This document shows, one piece after another, positions 23,383-30,745 of a stretch of DNA of 41,305 nt. Within the stretch, counting starts at the first letter, position 1; the number at the start of each line of letters is the position of its first letter. The notes under the pieces were generated by a model. It worked only from the letters and a program-made list of their open reading frames with translations, was not told the DNA's origin and ran no database searches. Source of the stretch: an uncultured Bacteroidia bacterium (GTDB lineage: Bacteria; Bacteroidota; Bacteroidia; Bacteroidales; F082); contig CACZQL010000076.1 of NCBI GenBank assembly GCA_902783365.1, positions 1 to 41,305 on the forward strand, read 5' to 3'. The translations under genes were made by a program, and so were the position numbers.

Positions 23383-25275
23383 ATGAAAACCTCAAATATT
23401 GAATTGCTTGCCCCGGCAAAGGACTTGTCAGTGGGCATGGCCGCCATCGACCATGGGGCCGACGCGGTGTATATCGGGGGTCCCGCCTTCGGGGCCCGGG
23501 AGAAGGCATCCAACACCATTCGTGACATCGAGTCGCTGTGCCGCCACGCGGCGCAGTTCAACGCCAAGGTGTATGTCACCTTGAACACCTTGCTCCGTGA
23601 GGAGGAGATGGAGGAGGCCCGGCAAATCGCCTGGCAGTGCTGGGAGGCGGGGGTTGATGCCCTCATCATCCAGGACCTCAACCTGTTGCGCCTCGACTTG
23701 CCCCCCATCGACCTCCATGCCAGCACCCAATGCGACAACCTCACGGTGGAGCGGGTGCAGGAACTGGAGCGGCTGGGTTTCAGCCAGGTGGTGCTGGGCC
23801 GTGAGCTGAGCATTGACGAAATACGCGAGATCCGTGCAAAAACCACGGTGCCGTTGGAGTTCTTTGTGCATGGCTCGTTGTGCGTCAGTCACAGCGGACA
23901 GTGTTACTTGAGCGAATACATCGGCAACCGGAGCGCCAACCGCGGGGCCTGCGCCCAGCCGTGCCGACTGCCGTGGGATTTGGTGACCATGGCCCCCCTC
24001 GACCCCAAAAAAGGGGGAGAGGTGGCCCAAGAAAAGGTATTGCTGAAAGGCCGGCATCTGCTCTGCCTGAAGGACTTGAACAACAGCGAGCATCTTGAAG
24101 AGCTGCTGGACGCGGGTGTCACGAGTTTCAAAATCGAAGGCCGGTTGAAAGAGGCGGATTATGTGAAAAACATCACCGCTTTTTACCGCCAGAAACTGGA
24201 CGCCATCTTCGAACGCCGCCCGGAGTTTGTGCAGGCTTCTTTGGGCCATTGCTCCTATACTTTCGAGGTGAACCCCGAGAAGTCGTTCAACCGCGGCTTC
24301 ACCGATTTCTTTATCCATGGCCGCCAACCCAATATCGGTTCGCCTTTCACCCCCAAGTCGATGGGCGAGTACCTCGGCGAGGTGAAGTGGTGCAACTCCC
24401 TCAGGATGGAGCTTGCCACCGACAAAACCCTGCACAATGGCGACGGCCTGTGTTTCCTTGACGACAACCACGAGCTGGTCGGCATCCGCGCCGATGTCGT
24501 CAACGGCCACACCGTTTCCTGCAACCGTCCCCATGGCGCCCATCGCGGTGCGAGAATCTATCGCAATTACGATATCGAATGGCAAAAACAAGTGGATGCC
24601 TCCAAAGGCAACCGCAAAATCGACCTCGCCCTCACCTTGTCCGAAACCGAAACTGGCTACAATTTAAGTGGACAGTTGGCAGTTGACAGTGGACAGTTGG
24701 CAGTTGACAGTTGGCAGTTGGCAGTTAGCAGTTTTTCTCTCCCCAACAGCCAACACCCAACAGCCAACGGCCAACAGCCCACTGCCAACTTCCAACTGCC
24801 AACTCAAAAAGTAGTCGCTACCAACCCCGAGAAGGCCATGGAAAACATCCGGAAAAAGCTTTCCCAATGGGGTGATACCATTTATAACCCTATCAATATA
24901 GAAATCAACCTCTCTCAACCCTACCTGATTCCCGCCGCAGTCCTCGGTGAAATGAAACGTGGACTGATTGGAAAGATGAAAGATGAAAGTGGAAAGTGGA
25001 GAGTGGAAAGTGGAAAGATGAAAGTGGAAAGTGGAAAGTGGAGAGTGGAAAGTAGAAAACTTGAAACCCTTCTCGATAAAGAAAACCTCTCACCTTTCAC
25101 CTCTCACCTCTCACCTCTCATGACTTGCCACCACTGCATCCGTTATGCCAACGGTCTCTGTCCCAAGATCACCGGCAAGCCCACGGGCCCTTTATATATC
25201 CGCAATGGTGCGAACCTGTTTAAACTGGAGTTCGACTGTAAAAACTGTTTGATGTATGTTAAAACTAATGAATAA
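23383..25275 (+). CDS. U32-peptidase family protein (probable RNA hydroxylation factor)
   Basis: This protein has 630 residues from the ATG at 23383. The N-terminal TIM-barrel-like U32 domain is clear: ELLAPAKDLSVGMAAIDHGADAVYIGG, LHASTQCDN, GLxxVVLxRELS-like FSQVVLGRELS, and the family cysteine block NRGACAQPCR. The C-terminus has a Cys-rich segment (CHHCIRYANGLCPK and CKNCLMYV) seen in longer members. U32 proteins such as RlhA and TrhP act in prephenate-dependent hydroxylation of 23S rRNA or tRNA rather than proteolysis; the exact target here is not determined. Two low-complexity stretches (24668-24804 and 24971-25120) encode repeats such as QLAVDS and ESGKWRV in frame and lengthen the protein. 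The ABC exporter gene follows 3 bp later. Confidence 0.85.
   Translation: MKTSNIELLAPAKDLSVGMAAIDHGADAVYIGGPAFGAREKASNTIRDIESLCRHAAQFNAKVYVTLNTLLREEEMEEARQIAWQCWEAGVDALIIQDLNLLRLDLPPIDLHASTQCDNLTVERVQELERLGFSQVVLGRELSIDEIREIRAKTTVPLEFFVHGSLCVSHSGQCYLSEYIGNRSANRGACAQPCRLPWDLVTMAPLDPKKGGEVAQEKVLLKGRHLLCLKDLNNSEHLEELLDAGVTSFKIEGRLKEADYVKNITAFYRQKLDAIFERRPEFVQASLGHCSYTFEVNPEKSFNRGFTDFFIHGRQPNIGSPFTPKSMGEYLGEVKWCNSLRMELATDKTLHNGDGLCFLDDNHELVGIRADVVNGHTVSCNRPHGAHRGARIYRNYDIEWQKQVDASKGNRKIDLALTLSETETGYNLSGQLAVDSGQLAVDSWQLAVSSFSLPNSQHPTANGQQPTANFQLPTQKVVATNPEKAMENIRKKLSQWGDTIYNPINIEINLSQPYLIPAAVLGEMKRGLIGKMKDESGKWRVESGKMKVESGKWRVESRKLETLLDKENLSPFTSHLSPLMTCHHCIRYANGLCPKITGKPTGPLYIRNGANLFKLEFDCKNCLMYVKTNE
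24668..24804. repeat. In-frame CAGTTGG-type inverted array in the U32-family gene
   Basis: The left arm (24668-24731) is made of CAGTTGGCAGTTGACAGTGGA units. After a T/C-rich spacer the right arm (24744-24804) is made of CCAACAGCCAACTGCCAACT units, the approximate reverse complement. The encoded residues are QLAVDSGQLAVDS, then PTANGQQPTAN. Confidence 0.88.
24971..25120. repeat. In-frame GTGGAAA / CACCTTT array in the U32-family gene
   Basis: GTGGAAA and GATGAAA units (24971-25055) are followed, after about 30 bp of ordinary sequence, by CACCTCT/CACCTTT units (25085-25120). The encoded residues are ESGKWRVESGKMKVES, then SPFTSHLSPL. Confidence 0.85.
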
Positions 25276-25278
25276 ACT

Positions 25279-27078
25279 ATGAATCTCTTCCAACTCTTCA
25301 AAAACGTCCGGCCTTTTGTGAAGCCTTATAAATGGCTGGTATTCATCACTTTGTTACTGACACTCATTGGCTCTTTGATGGCCCAGGTGAACGCCATCGT
25401 GCTCGACTGGACCGTCGATCAAGTCAACGGACTGGTGACCGGCGGGGCGGAATGGGGCGCCCAGGCCATCCGCATCGTCACCATCATCTCCATTGTGCTT
25501 TTGGGCAAGGAAATCCTCTCCGCCCTTATCACCTTTGCGCAGAACTACTACGGCGAGCGGATGCGCATCTTCGTCAGCCGCGACTTGGCGCAGAGCGTCA
25601 TCGAGAAGGTGCTCACCTTCAAGATGGCTTTCTTCAACTCGGGCGACAACGCCACCGGCAAACTCCAGGCGCGTATCGACCAGGGCGTGAGCAGCCTCTC
25701 GCGCACGGTGCAGAACTTCTTCATCGACCTGCTGCCGCTCTTCACCTCCGCTTTGCTGGCACTCATCCTGATGTTCATCGCCAATGTCTATGTGGGTCTG
25801 GTGGCCTTGGGTATCGTGCCCATTTATTTCTGGATCACCTATCGCCAGGCACGCAGGCTGAAAGGCTGGCGGCGTGAGATGCGTTCGCATCTGGAGACCA
25901 AGAGCCAGGGCATCAAGAACATCATAGACTCCATCAACGTCATCAAGAGCTTCAACCGCGAGCAAATCGAGGGACAGAAGCAGCTCGACATCCAAAACCA
26001 AGTCACGGAGAACCAGATGAAGACCCGCCGGGTGGCCTTTTACTATAATGGCATCAAGAGCTTTGTGCGACAGGTGGGCACGGTGCTGGTCATCATCCTC
26101 ACCGCCTATCTGGTGCTGAAAGGCTATCCCGGCATGACCATCGGCAAGATCATGTACCACGTGATGCTTTTCAGCAACGTCATCGCCCCCATCACCCAGC
26201 TCCAACGCATCTTCGACGACGTGAACGACGCCTTGATTTACGCGGAAGGCTTCTTCGGCATCCTCGACTCGGAGAAGGACATCGAGCCTTCGGGCAGCTT
26301 TAAACCCGCCAAGATTCACGGCAACTTCGAGCTCAAGAATGTCGATTTCACCTATCCCAACGGTACCCAAGCCCTCTTTGACGTGAACATGCGCATTGAG
26401 CCGGGCAAGATCACCGCCCTGGTGGGTCTCTCGGGCGCGGGTAAGAGCACCATCGTCAACCTGCTCGACAAGTTCTACGAGCCTCAGGTCGGCACCATCA
26501 CCCTCGATGGCGTGGATTTGAAGGAATACGACACCAAGTTCCTTCGTGAGAACATCGGACTGGTGTTGCAGAAGAACCACATCTTTGACGGCACCATTGA
26601 GGAGAACATCCTTTACGGCAACCCCAACGCCACCCACGAGGAGGTGGTGGAGGCCGCCAAGAAATCGCATCTCTACGACCAGATTATGGGTCTTCCTAAG
26701 CAGTTCCAACACAACGCCGCCGACCTCTCGGGCGGCCAGCAGCAGCGTGTGGCCATCGCCCGCATGTTCCTCAAGAACCCGTCCATCATTTTCCTCGACG
26801 AGCCCACCGCCAGCCTCGATGCCATCGCCACCGAGCAAATCAAAAACAGCATCGACGCCATCAAGAAGGACCGCACCGTCATCATCATCTCGCACAGCAT
26901 CTCCCAAATCATCGACGCTGACTACATCTACGCCTTGCAGAACGGTCGTGTGGAAGAATCCGGCGACCCCGACGAGATCTACAAGAAAGGCGGTATCTAC
27001 AAGGACATCATCGACGCCTCGGCGAGAAGCTTGAACATCGAGAAGATTGCCAGGACGATAGACGACGCTAAGGATTGA
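25279..27078 (+). CDS. ABC transporter, fused permease and ATPase
   Basis: This 599-residue type I ABC exporter half-transporter (MsbA-like architecture) has six membrane helices in residues 1-320, then a nucleotide-binding domain. Walker A GLSGAGKST is at 383-391, the signature LSGGQQQRVAIA starts at 483, and Walker B IIFLDEP has D507-E508, followed by an H-loop in IIISHS. It should work as a homodimer exporting a lipid, peptide or drug; the substrate cannot be told. It starts 3 bp after the U32-family stop, so the two are probably co-transcribed, which is a neighbour relation rather than evidence of shared function. Confidence 0.93.
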   Translation: MNLFQLFKNVRPFVKPYKWLVFITLLLTLIGSLMAQVNAIVLDWTVDQVNGLVTGGAEWGAQAIRIVTIISIVLLGKEILSALITFAQNYYGERMRIFVSRDLAQSVIEKVLTFKMAFFNSGDNATGKLQARIDQGVSSLSRTVQNFFIDLLPLFTSALLALILMFIANVYVGLVALGIVPIYFWITYRQARRLKGWRREMRSHLETKSQGIKNIIDSINVIKSFNREQIEGQKQLDIQNQVTENQMKTRRVAFYYNGIKSFVRQVGTVLVIILTAYLVLKGYPGMTIGKIMYHVMLFSNVIAPITQLQRIFDDVNDALIYAEGFFGILDSEKDIEPSGSFKPAKIHGNFELKNVDFTYPNGTQALFDVNMRIEPGKITALVGLSGAGKSTIVNLLDKFYEPQVGTITLDGVDLKEYDTKFLRENIGLVLQKNHIFDGTIEENILYGNPNATHEEVVEAAKKSHLYDQIMGLPKQFQHNAADLSGGQQQRVAIARMFLKNPSIIFLDEPTASLDAIATEQIKNSIDAIKKDRTVIIISHSISQIIDADYIYALQNGRVEESGDPDEIYKKGGIYKDIIDASARSLNIEKIARTIDDAKD

Positions 27079-27105
27079 GAACAAGTGCGCCTTGGTGAAG
27101 TTCAA

Positions 27106-27231
27106 CTACCCAGCAGGTTCCAACAATCCCGTTGTTGTGGCCTTCGTTTGAGGGTCGCCTTCTGGTGTATTATACTCAAGAATCGCATCATCTTTCGAGT
27201 TGATTTGGTCGAGAGCCTTGGAAGTAGTATT
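27106..27231 (-). pseudogene. Possible remnant of an AAA-ATPase/PD-(D/E)XK-type gene (low confidence)
   Basis: A 41-codon open stretch on the minus strand reads KALDQINSKDDAILEYNTPEG and ends at a stop at 27106-27108. A stop precedes it and there is no good start codon. The KALDQINSKD part resembles the conserved end of Bacteroidota ATPases with a C-terminal PD-(D/E)XK nuclease domain. A TAACTTTG box (minus, 27243-27250) lies just upstream. It may be a decayed fragment or chance. Confidence 0.2.
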
Positions 27232-27326
27232 TCAAGGAGCTGCAAAGTTAAAATTTTTCTTTTACCTTATGTGAGATGGAGGGAGTTGCCGAACGAAGAT
27301 TTTTTTGCTATTTACCATGCGATTTT

Positions 27327-27421
27327 CCGTCCAAATCTATCTATTTTGACTAACATTTGGACAAAATTCGTTTGATTTCCGTCCAAATCTCACTTTTTTA
27401 GGTAGATTTGGACAAAAATCT
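27327..27421. repeat. Two tandem copies of a GTCCAAAT...ATTTGGAC hairpin unit
   Basis: GTCCAAAT at 27329-27336 and 27381-27388, each followed about 26 bp later by ATTTGGAC (27355-27362 and 27406-27413), give a unit of about 52 bp repeated twice. The second has a 10-bp perfect stem (27381-27390 with 27404-27413). A further GATTTGGACGAAAA half-unit occurs at 27816-27829. Confidence 0.75.
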
Positions 27422-27441
27422 AAATAGAATCTTCCTCATGA

Positions 27442-27719
27442 AGTGCCGAAGGCACGGCATTTTCGTAACCCCACACGGCAGTGTGGGGTAGGGTGTCCAG
27501 ATGATGATAGTATCAATAAGTGCCGAAGGCACGGCACATCTCCATCAGTCGCAGTGTCGTGCTTTCAGCACTCTGGGGTGGTACTATGACGGGTTTCCAC
27601 ACTGACGTGCTGACCCCCACACCGTCGTGCTGACCTCACACTATCGTGGCGTCCCCATACTGACGTGCTGACCCCCACACTGACGTGCGGGGTTACGGGG
27701 ATGTCGTGCCTTCGGCACT
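27442..27719. mobile_element. 278-bp element with 42-bp inverted ends (REP/BIME- or MITE-like)
   Basis: The left end 27442-27483 and the reverse complement of the right end 27678-27719 match at 36 of 42 bases. Each end starts with the hairpin AGTGCCGAAGGCAC and continues into CGTAACCCC(A/G)CAC. A second hairpin in the left end (CCCCACAC at 27469-27476 with GTGTGGGG at 27481-27488) is followed by another GTGCCGAAGGCAC at 27520-27532. The centre holds about five tandem 19-20 bp units (27598-27694). No coding sequence is seen. It resembles REP/BIME clusters mobilised by IS200-like RAYT transposases, but no such gene is in the window. Confidence 0.65.
27598..27694. repeat. Tandem 19-20 bp repeats inside the 278-bp element
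   Basis: Successive units start at 27598, 27618, 27637, 27656 and 27676, each a version of CACACTGACGTGCTGACCCC. They look like degenerate halves of the CCCCACAC hairpin. Confidence 0.8.
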
Positions 27720-27891
27720 GGGAGTGTCGCTTTTTTGTCTGATTGTTGGATGCTTGCCCCTTTTTATGAACAGCTTCCGCAAACGTATTGCGAGAGCTGC
27801 ACCTTTTTGTTAGTGGATTTGGACGAAAAACCGTATCAAAAGGCTTGCAATCTTCTTGGATTCACAGCGAAATCACCGCCAAAGACCTGCT

Positions 27892-27956
27892 TGCTGAAGT
27901 TGACGAATCGATAGTAGTTGGAATCGCCAAAAAAAATCGAGATTCCGACTATGATC
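27892..27956. repeat. 65-bp direct repeat, left copy, flanking the DUF4143 ATPase
   Basis: It matches 29321-29385 at 56 of 65 bases in the same orientation. It contains a hairpin (27915-27925 with 27941-27951, one G-U pair). Confidence 0.8.
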
Positions 27957-28039
27957 GTTAAGTGGTTGTTTTGGTTTTGAATAATTTTGTGATGAAGACG
28001 AAAAGATCAACCCCTAAAAAACGACAAATCACCGAATTC

Positions 28040-29176
28040 TTAGATTCCTTTTGACCACAACGTTTTAAAGAAATCGAGTACATACATGCACTCTGTGTCG
28101 CCGATGCGTCGGTTGATGCGATCAAGGGAGACGATGATTTTGCGGCTCTGTGGGTGTTCCTCACCGAAGGCTTTCAAGCCTTTCAGGTGTTTCGGCATCA
28201 CTTCTTCAACCGACTTGATCTCTATAGCTGCCCTTGCGTCCCCGATGACGGCATCAACCTCCAAGCCCGTATAGGTGCGCCAATGGGAAAGCTCCTCCTC
28301 GGAATGCGTATAATGTAGCCAGGCATACAGCTCTTGGATGACCAGATGCTCGAAGGCGTGGCCATATTCCGGCGTGCCTATGACGAGGTCCTTGCGATGC
28401 AACAAATGATTGGCCACCCCAACATCGAAATAGTAGAAGCGTGGCGCTTGAACCAAACGCCGTTTCATCACTTTTTGGAATGCTGGAATGCGGTAGCCTA
28501 TGAGCGTGTCTTCCAGAATGTCGAAATAGGCGCTGACTGTGGTGGCACTCACTCCGCAATCGGTAGCGATATTGTTATTGTTGACCATCTCCCCATCGGT
28601 GAGTGCGGCCACCTCGAGAAATCGTTGGAAAGCTTTGAGGTTACGTACCAAGGCCTCTTCCTTGACCTCCTCTTTCAGATATACTTCGATGTAGGCCGCC
28701 AATAGTCGTGAAGGGTTCTTTGCCAGATAGTGGGGTGGTATCATGCCGTAGTTGACGGCGCGGTCGATGTCGAACTCCGGGATTTCAGCACTGACAAAAG
28801 GATAGAAGTAAACGGGGAAGGCTCTTCCTCCCAAGGTGTTTTTGCCTTTGCGTTTTAGCTTGCGTGCGCTTGATCCGCAGAGAATAAACACCAGCCCCTG
28901 CTTCACGATCAGCCGATGTGCCTCGTTGAGCAGTTCGGGCACCTCGGGTATCTCATCGATGATGACCAAAGTGCCCTCTTCCTTGTCTTGCAGCATTTCG
29001 TAAAGCAATGCGGGTCTGCGACTGAAACGTTCTCTGAGAGTTGAATCAAGCAAGTCGATATAGATAGAGTTTGGGAATTGTTGTTGCAAAACAGTTGACT
29101 TTCCTGTTTGACGTGCGCCAAAAAGGAATATGCTGCTATCTAATTCTTTTTTAATCTGTAAGATACGTTCTATCAT
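28040..29176 (-). CDS. AAA-family ATPase with DUF4143 C-terminal domain
   Basis: This 378-residue protein has Walker A GARQTGKST (about residues 20-28) and Walker B LVIIDEIPE (about 70-78), then a winged-helix-like middle and the DUF4143 region with DVGVANHLL, GHAFEHLVIQEL and LEVDAVIGD...AIEIKS, a PD-(D/E)XK-like nuclease core. Such proteins are abundant and variably present in Bacteroidota genomes. Their role is not settled; defence or toxin-like functions have been suggested from the fold. A TATCTTTG box lies at 29260-29267 on the minus strand. The gene stands alone and is enclosed by two 65-bp direct repeats, suggesting it came as a cassette. Confidence 0.88.
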   Translation of the reverse strand: MIERILQIKKELDSSIFLFGARQTGKSTVLQQQFPNSIYIDLLDSTLRERFSRRPALLYEMLQDKEEGTLVIIDEIPEVPELLNEAHRLIVKQGLVFILCGSSARKLKRKGKNTLGGRAFPVYFYPFVSAEIPEFDIDRAVNYGMIPPHYLAKNPSRLLAAYIEVYLKEEVKEEALVRNLKAFQRFLEVAALTDGEMVNNNNIATDCGVSATTVSAYFDILEDTLIGYRIPAFQKVMKRRLVQAPRFYYFDVGVANHLLHRKDLVIGTPEYGHAFEHLVIQELYAWLHYTHSEEELSHWRTYTGLEVDAVIGDARAAIEIKSVEEVMPKHLKGLKAFGEEHPQSRKIIVSLDRINRRIGDTECMYVLDFFKTLWSKGI

Positions 29177-29259
29177 AGCTTTGTTTAATCACTGATTCTA
29201 CTTTGGAAATTCCTTTAAAATCATAAGTACTACTTTGGACTTTCAATCAAAATCAAGCG

Positions 29260-29267
29260 CAAAGATA
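29260..29267 (-). promoter_or_regulatory. -7 box for the DUF4143 ATPase
   Basis: The minus strand reads TATCTTTG, 83 bp before the ATG at 29176. Confidence 0.55.
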
Positions 29268-29320
29268 CAAATAATTCGAGAAAGAATGGCCGTCATTGTG
29301 CTCATCACTAAGTTTTTTTT

Positions 29321-29385
29321 TGCCGAGGTTGGTGAATCGATAGTAGTCGGAATCTCTAAAATAAATCGAGATTCCGACTATAATC
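29321..29385. repeat. 65-bp direct repeat, right copy, flanking the DUF4143 ATPase
   Basis: It is a direct copy of 27892-27956, offset by 1429 bp. It contains a perfect 13-bp stem (29344-29356 with 29368-29380) around an A-rich 11-base loop. It ends 11 bp before the -7 box of the SH3 lipoprotein gene. Confidence 0.8.
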
Positions 29386-29396
29386 ATTTTTTTGCT

Positions 29397-29404
29397 TATC
29401 TTTG
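29397..29404 (+). promoter_or_regulatory. -7 box for the SH3-domain lipoprotein gene
   Basis: TATCTTTG lies 32 bp before the ATG at 29437. Confidence 0.7.
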
Positions 29405-29436
29405 CCTCCCTTCAACGTTTTTAAAACATTTCAACC

Positions 29437-30324
29437 ATGAAAAGAGTTTTATTTGCGACAACTCTCCTGCTTGGCTTGAGCTTCGCACTGGCCTCTTGCG
29501 CCGGAAACCAAAACAAAAACAACAACGTGAACACTGGAGTGGTGACACGAACCGCCATCCCCGAAGAGACCTGCAAGTCCATCTTGAATGGATTGTACAA
29601 TGACTATGTGTTTGGCGACCGCTCTGACGAATTCGATCAGGCGGTGAGCGAGTTCTTCACCAAAAACGCCCAGCAAAAGCTGAGGGATGCCTACGAATAC
29701 GATTGCGACGGCGTGTGCTATGCCATCTGGGCGCTGAGAACCAATGCCCAAGATAGCAAGGAAAACGGAGGCAAAAGCGGTGTCGAAGAACTCTCGCACG
29801 TGTTGGGTAACGTCTATGAGGCTCGTTATTCTGACGGAGGCTGGAATGGCGCTACCTTATTCCTGCTCGCCACTGAAAACGGTAAGGCGAAAATCGACGA
29901 TTTTCATAGAGAATACGACGAGAGCGCCGTGGACTTCGGCCCTTGGAATGTCGATACCCAGGAGGTGGTGATTGACGACCAAGACGCTGTTGCGGGCAAA
30001 TACCTCTTTACGGACGGCGACCATTATATTGTCGAAATGCAGGACTATGCTGAAGTGCCGGTGGCCGGCCATCGCAAGGTGACTTATAGCGCGGAAAACG
30101 GCCAAGGCGTGATTTACACGCTCCGCTCCAGAGTGAATGTCAGGGAATCGCCGACAACGCAGAGCGCTGTCGTGGCCGTCATGCCCACCCCAGGCGACGG
30201 TATGGCTCCCGAGACCTTCCCCTGTCTCGGAAAAACCGACGAGTGGTATAATATCCGCATCAACGGAAAAGAAGGCTACGTGAGGGAAGACCTCGTGGAA
30301 TGGGATTTCCAGAATAGGTTTTGA
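29437..30324 (+). CDS. SH3-domain lipoprotein
   Basis: This 295-residue protein has a signal peptide with lipobox LASC (Cys at about 21), so it should be lipid-anchored. Residues 45-160 form an unrecognised domain with FDQAVSEFFTKNAQQKL and CYAIWALRT. The C-terminal 70 or so residues are a bacterial SH3 (SH3b) domain: YTLRSRVNVRESPTTQSAV then WYNIRINGKEGYVREDLVEW. SH3b domains usually bind cell-wall peptides or other proteins. The gene has its own promoter and a strong hairpin after the stop, so it is probably monocistronic. Confidence 0.8.
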   Translation: MKRVLFATTLLLGLSFALASCAGNQNKNNNVNTGVVTRTAIPEETCKSILNGLYNDYVFGDRSDEFDQAVSEFFTKNAQQKLRDAYEYDCDGVCYAIWALRTNAQDSKENGGKSGVEELSHVLGNVYEARYSDGGWNGATLFLLATENGKAKIDDFHREYDESAVDFGPWNVDTQEVVIDDQDAVAGKYLFTDGDHYIVEMQDYAEVPVAGHRKVTYSAENGQGVIYTLRSRVNVRESPTTQSAVVAVMPTPGDGMAPETFPCLGKTDEWYNIRINGKEGYVREDLVEWDFQNRF

Positions 30325-30342
30325 ACCACGTTTCCTCTTGCT

Positions 30343-30407
30343 TTTTATGTCAGAAACCAGCGAAATCTCTAAAAAAATGATAGATTTCGCTGGTTTCTGA
30401 CATAAAA
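30343..30407. terminator. Perfect 26-bp hairpin after the SH3 lipoprotein gene
   Basis: Arms 30343-30368 and 30382-30407 are perfect reverse complements around a 13-base A-rich loop. The left arm starts with TTTT and the right ends with AAAA, so it could end transcription in both directions. The loop context (AATCTCTAAAAAAAT) resembles that of the hairpin at 29344-29380. Confidence 0.6.
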
Positions 30408-30472
30408 ACACTCAATAATTCTCGAATCCTCCGTTTTTTAAACATCTTTCTTATCTGTTTTGGATATTTTTG

Positions 30473-30480
30473 TATCTTTG
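30473..30480 (+). promoter_or_regulatory. -7 box upstream of the first small HTH gene
   Basis: TATCTTTG lies 265 bp before the HTH start at 30746, implying a long structured leader or a separate small RNA. Confidence 0.55.
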
Positions 30481-30560
30481 AAGCCTAATTCTAAAATCAG
30501 GTAAAAAGAAAAGAAGATATAACCCTCTAATATAATCACGGAGCTTTTGCTCTTATTCCT

Positions 30561-30674
30561 TCATCGAAAATCTGGAAAATTTGTCACATGGGAATAAGAA
30601 TGGCAAAGGTTCATGCTGTATAGCGTGGACTGTCATTACTTATGATGTGACGGGCTTTCCAGAGCCTTCGATGA
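30561..30674 (+). ncRNA. Candidate structured RNA: 114-nt near-continuous hairpin
   Basis: Successive pairings, outside to inside, are 30561-30568/30667-30674, 30571-30578/30656-30663, 30583-30589/30645-30651, 30594-30598/30639-30643, 30599-30605/30631-30637 and 30609-30616/30623-30630, interrupted only by small bulges. That is about 43 pairs, several of them G-U, which points to an RNA rather than a DNA-level palindrome. It lies between the -7 box at 30473 and the HTH gene at 30746. A leader regulator or a small RNA is possible; I recognise no known family. Confidence 0.45.
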
Positions 30675-30745
30675 CATGAGAAATGCGTTTCACGCTTTTT
30701 TCATGGTGCAAAGGGGTGGAGCCAAGGCTGAACACGGGTTGGGCC

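Larger units (their letters stand above)
27079..28039. other. Gene-poor interval of about 960 bp
   Basis: No convincing gene is present. It holds a possible ATPase remnant, the GTCCAAAT tandem hairpins, the 278-bp inverted-end element and the left 65-bp repeat flanking the DUF4143 gene. The open frame on the plus strand at 27085-27375 has no family-like sequence and crosses repeat DNA. Confidence 0.7.

Noticed and set aside
24668-25120. CRISPR array in the U32-family gene
   Set aside because: Units are only 6-14 bp and nearly contiguous, with no unique spacers, and they are translated in frame.
25354-27105. A 583-codon open frame antisense to the ABC transporter
   Set aside because: It is rich in Val, Gly, Asp and His, as expected from the complement of a GC-rich gene, has no family motifs, and the plus strand encodes a clear ABC exporter.
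27085-27375. A 96-codon plus-strand open frame after the ABC transporter
   Set aside because: No family-like sequence, no ribosome-binding context, and it extends into repeat DNA.
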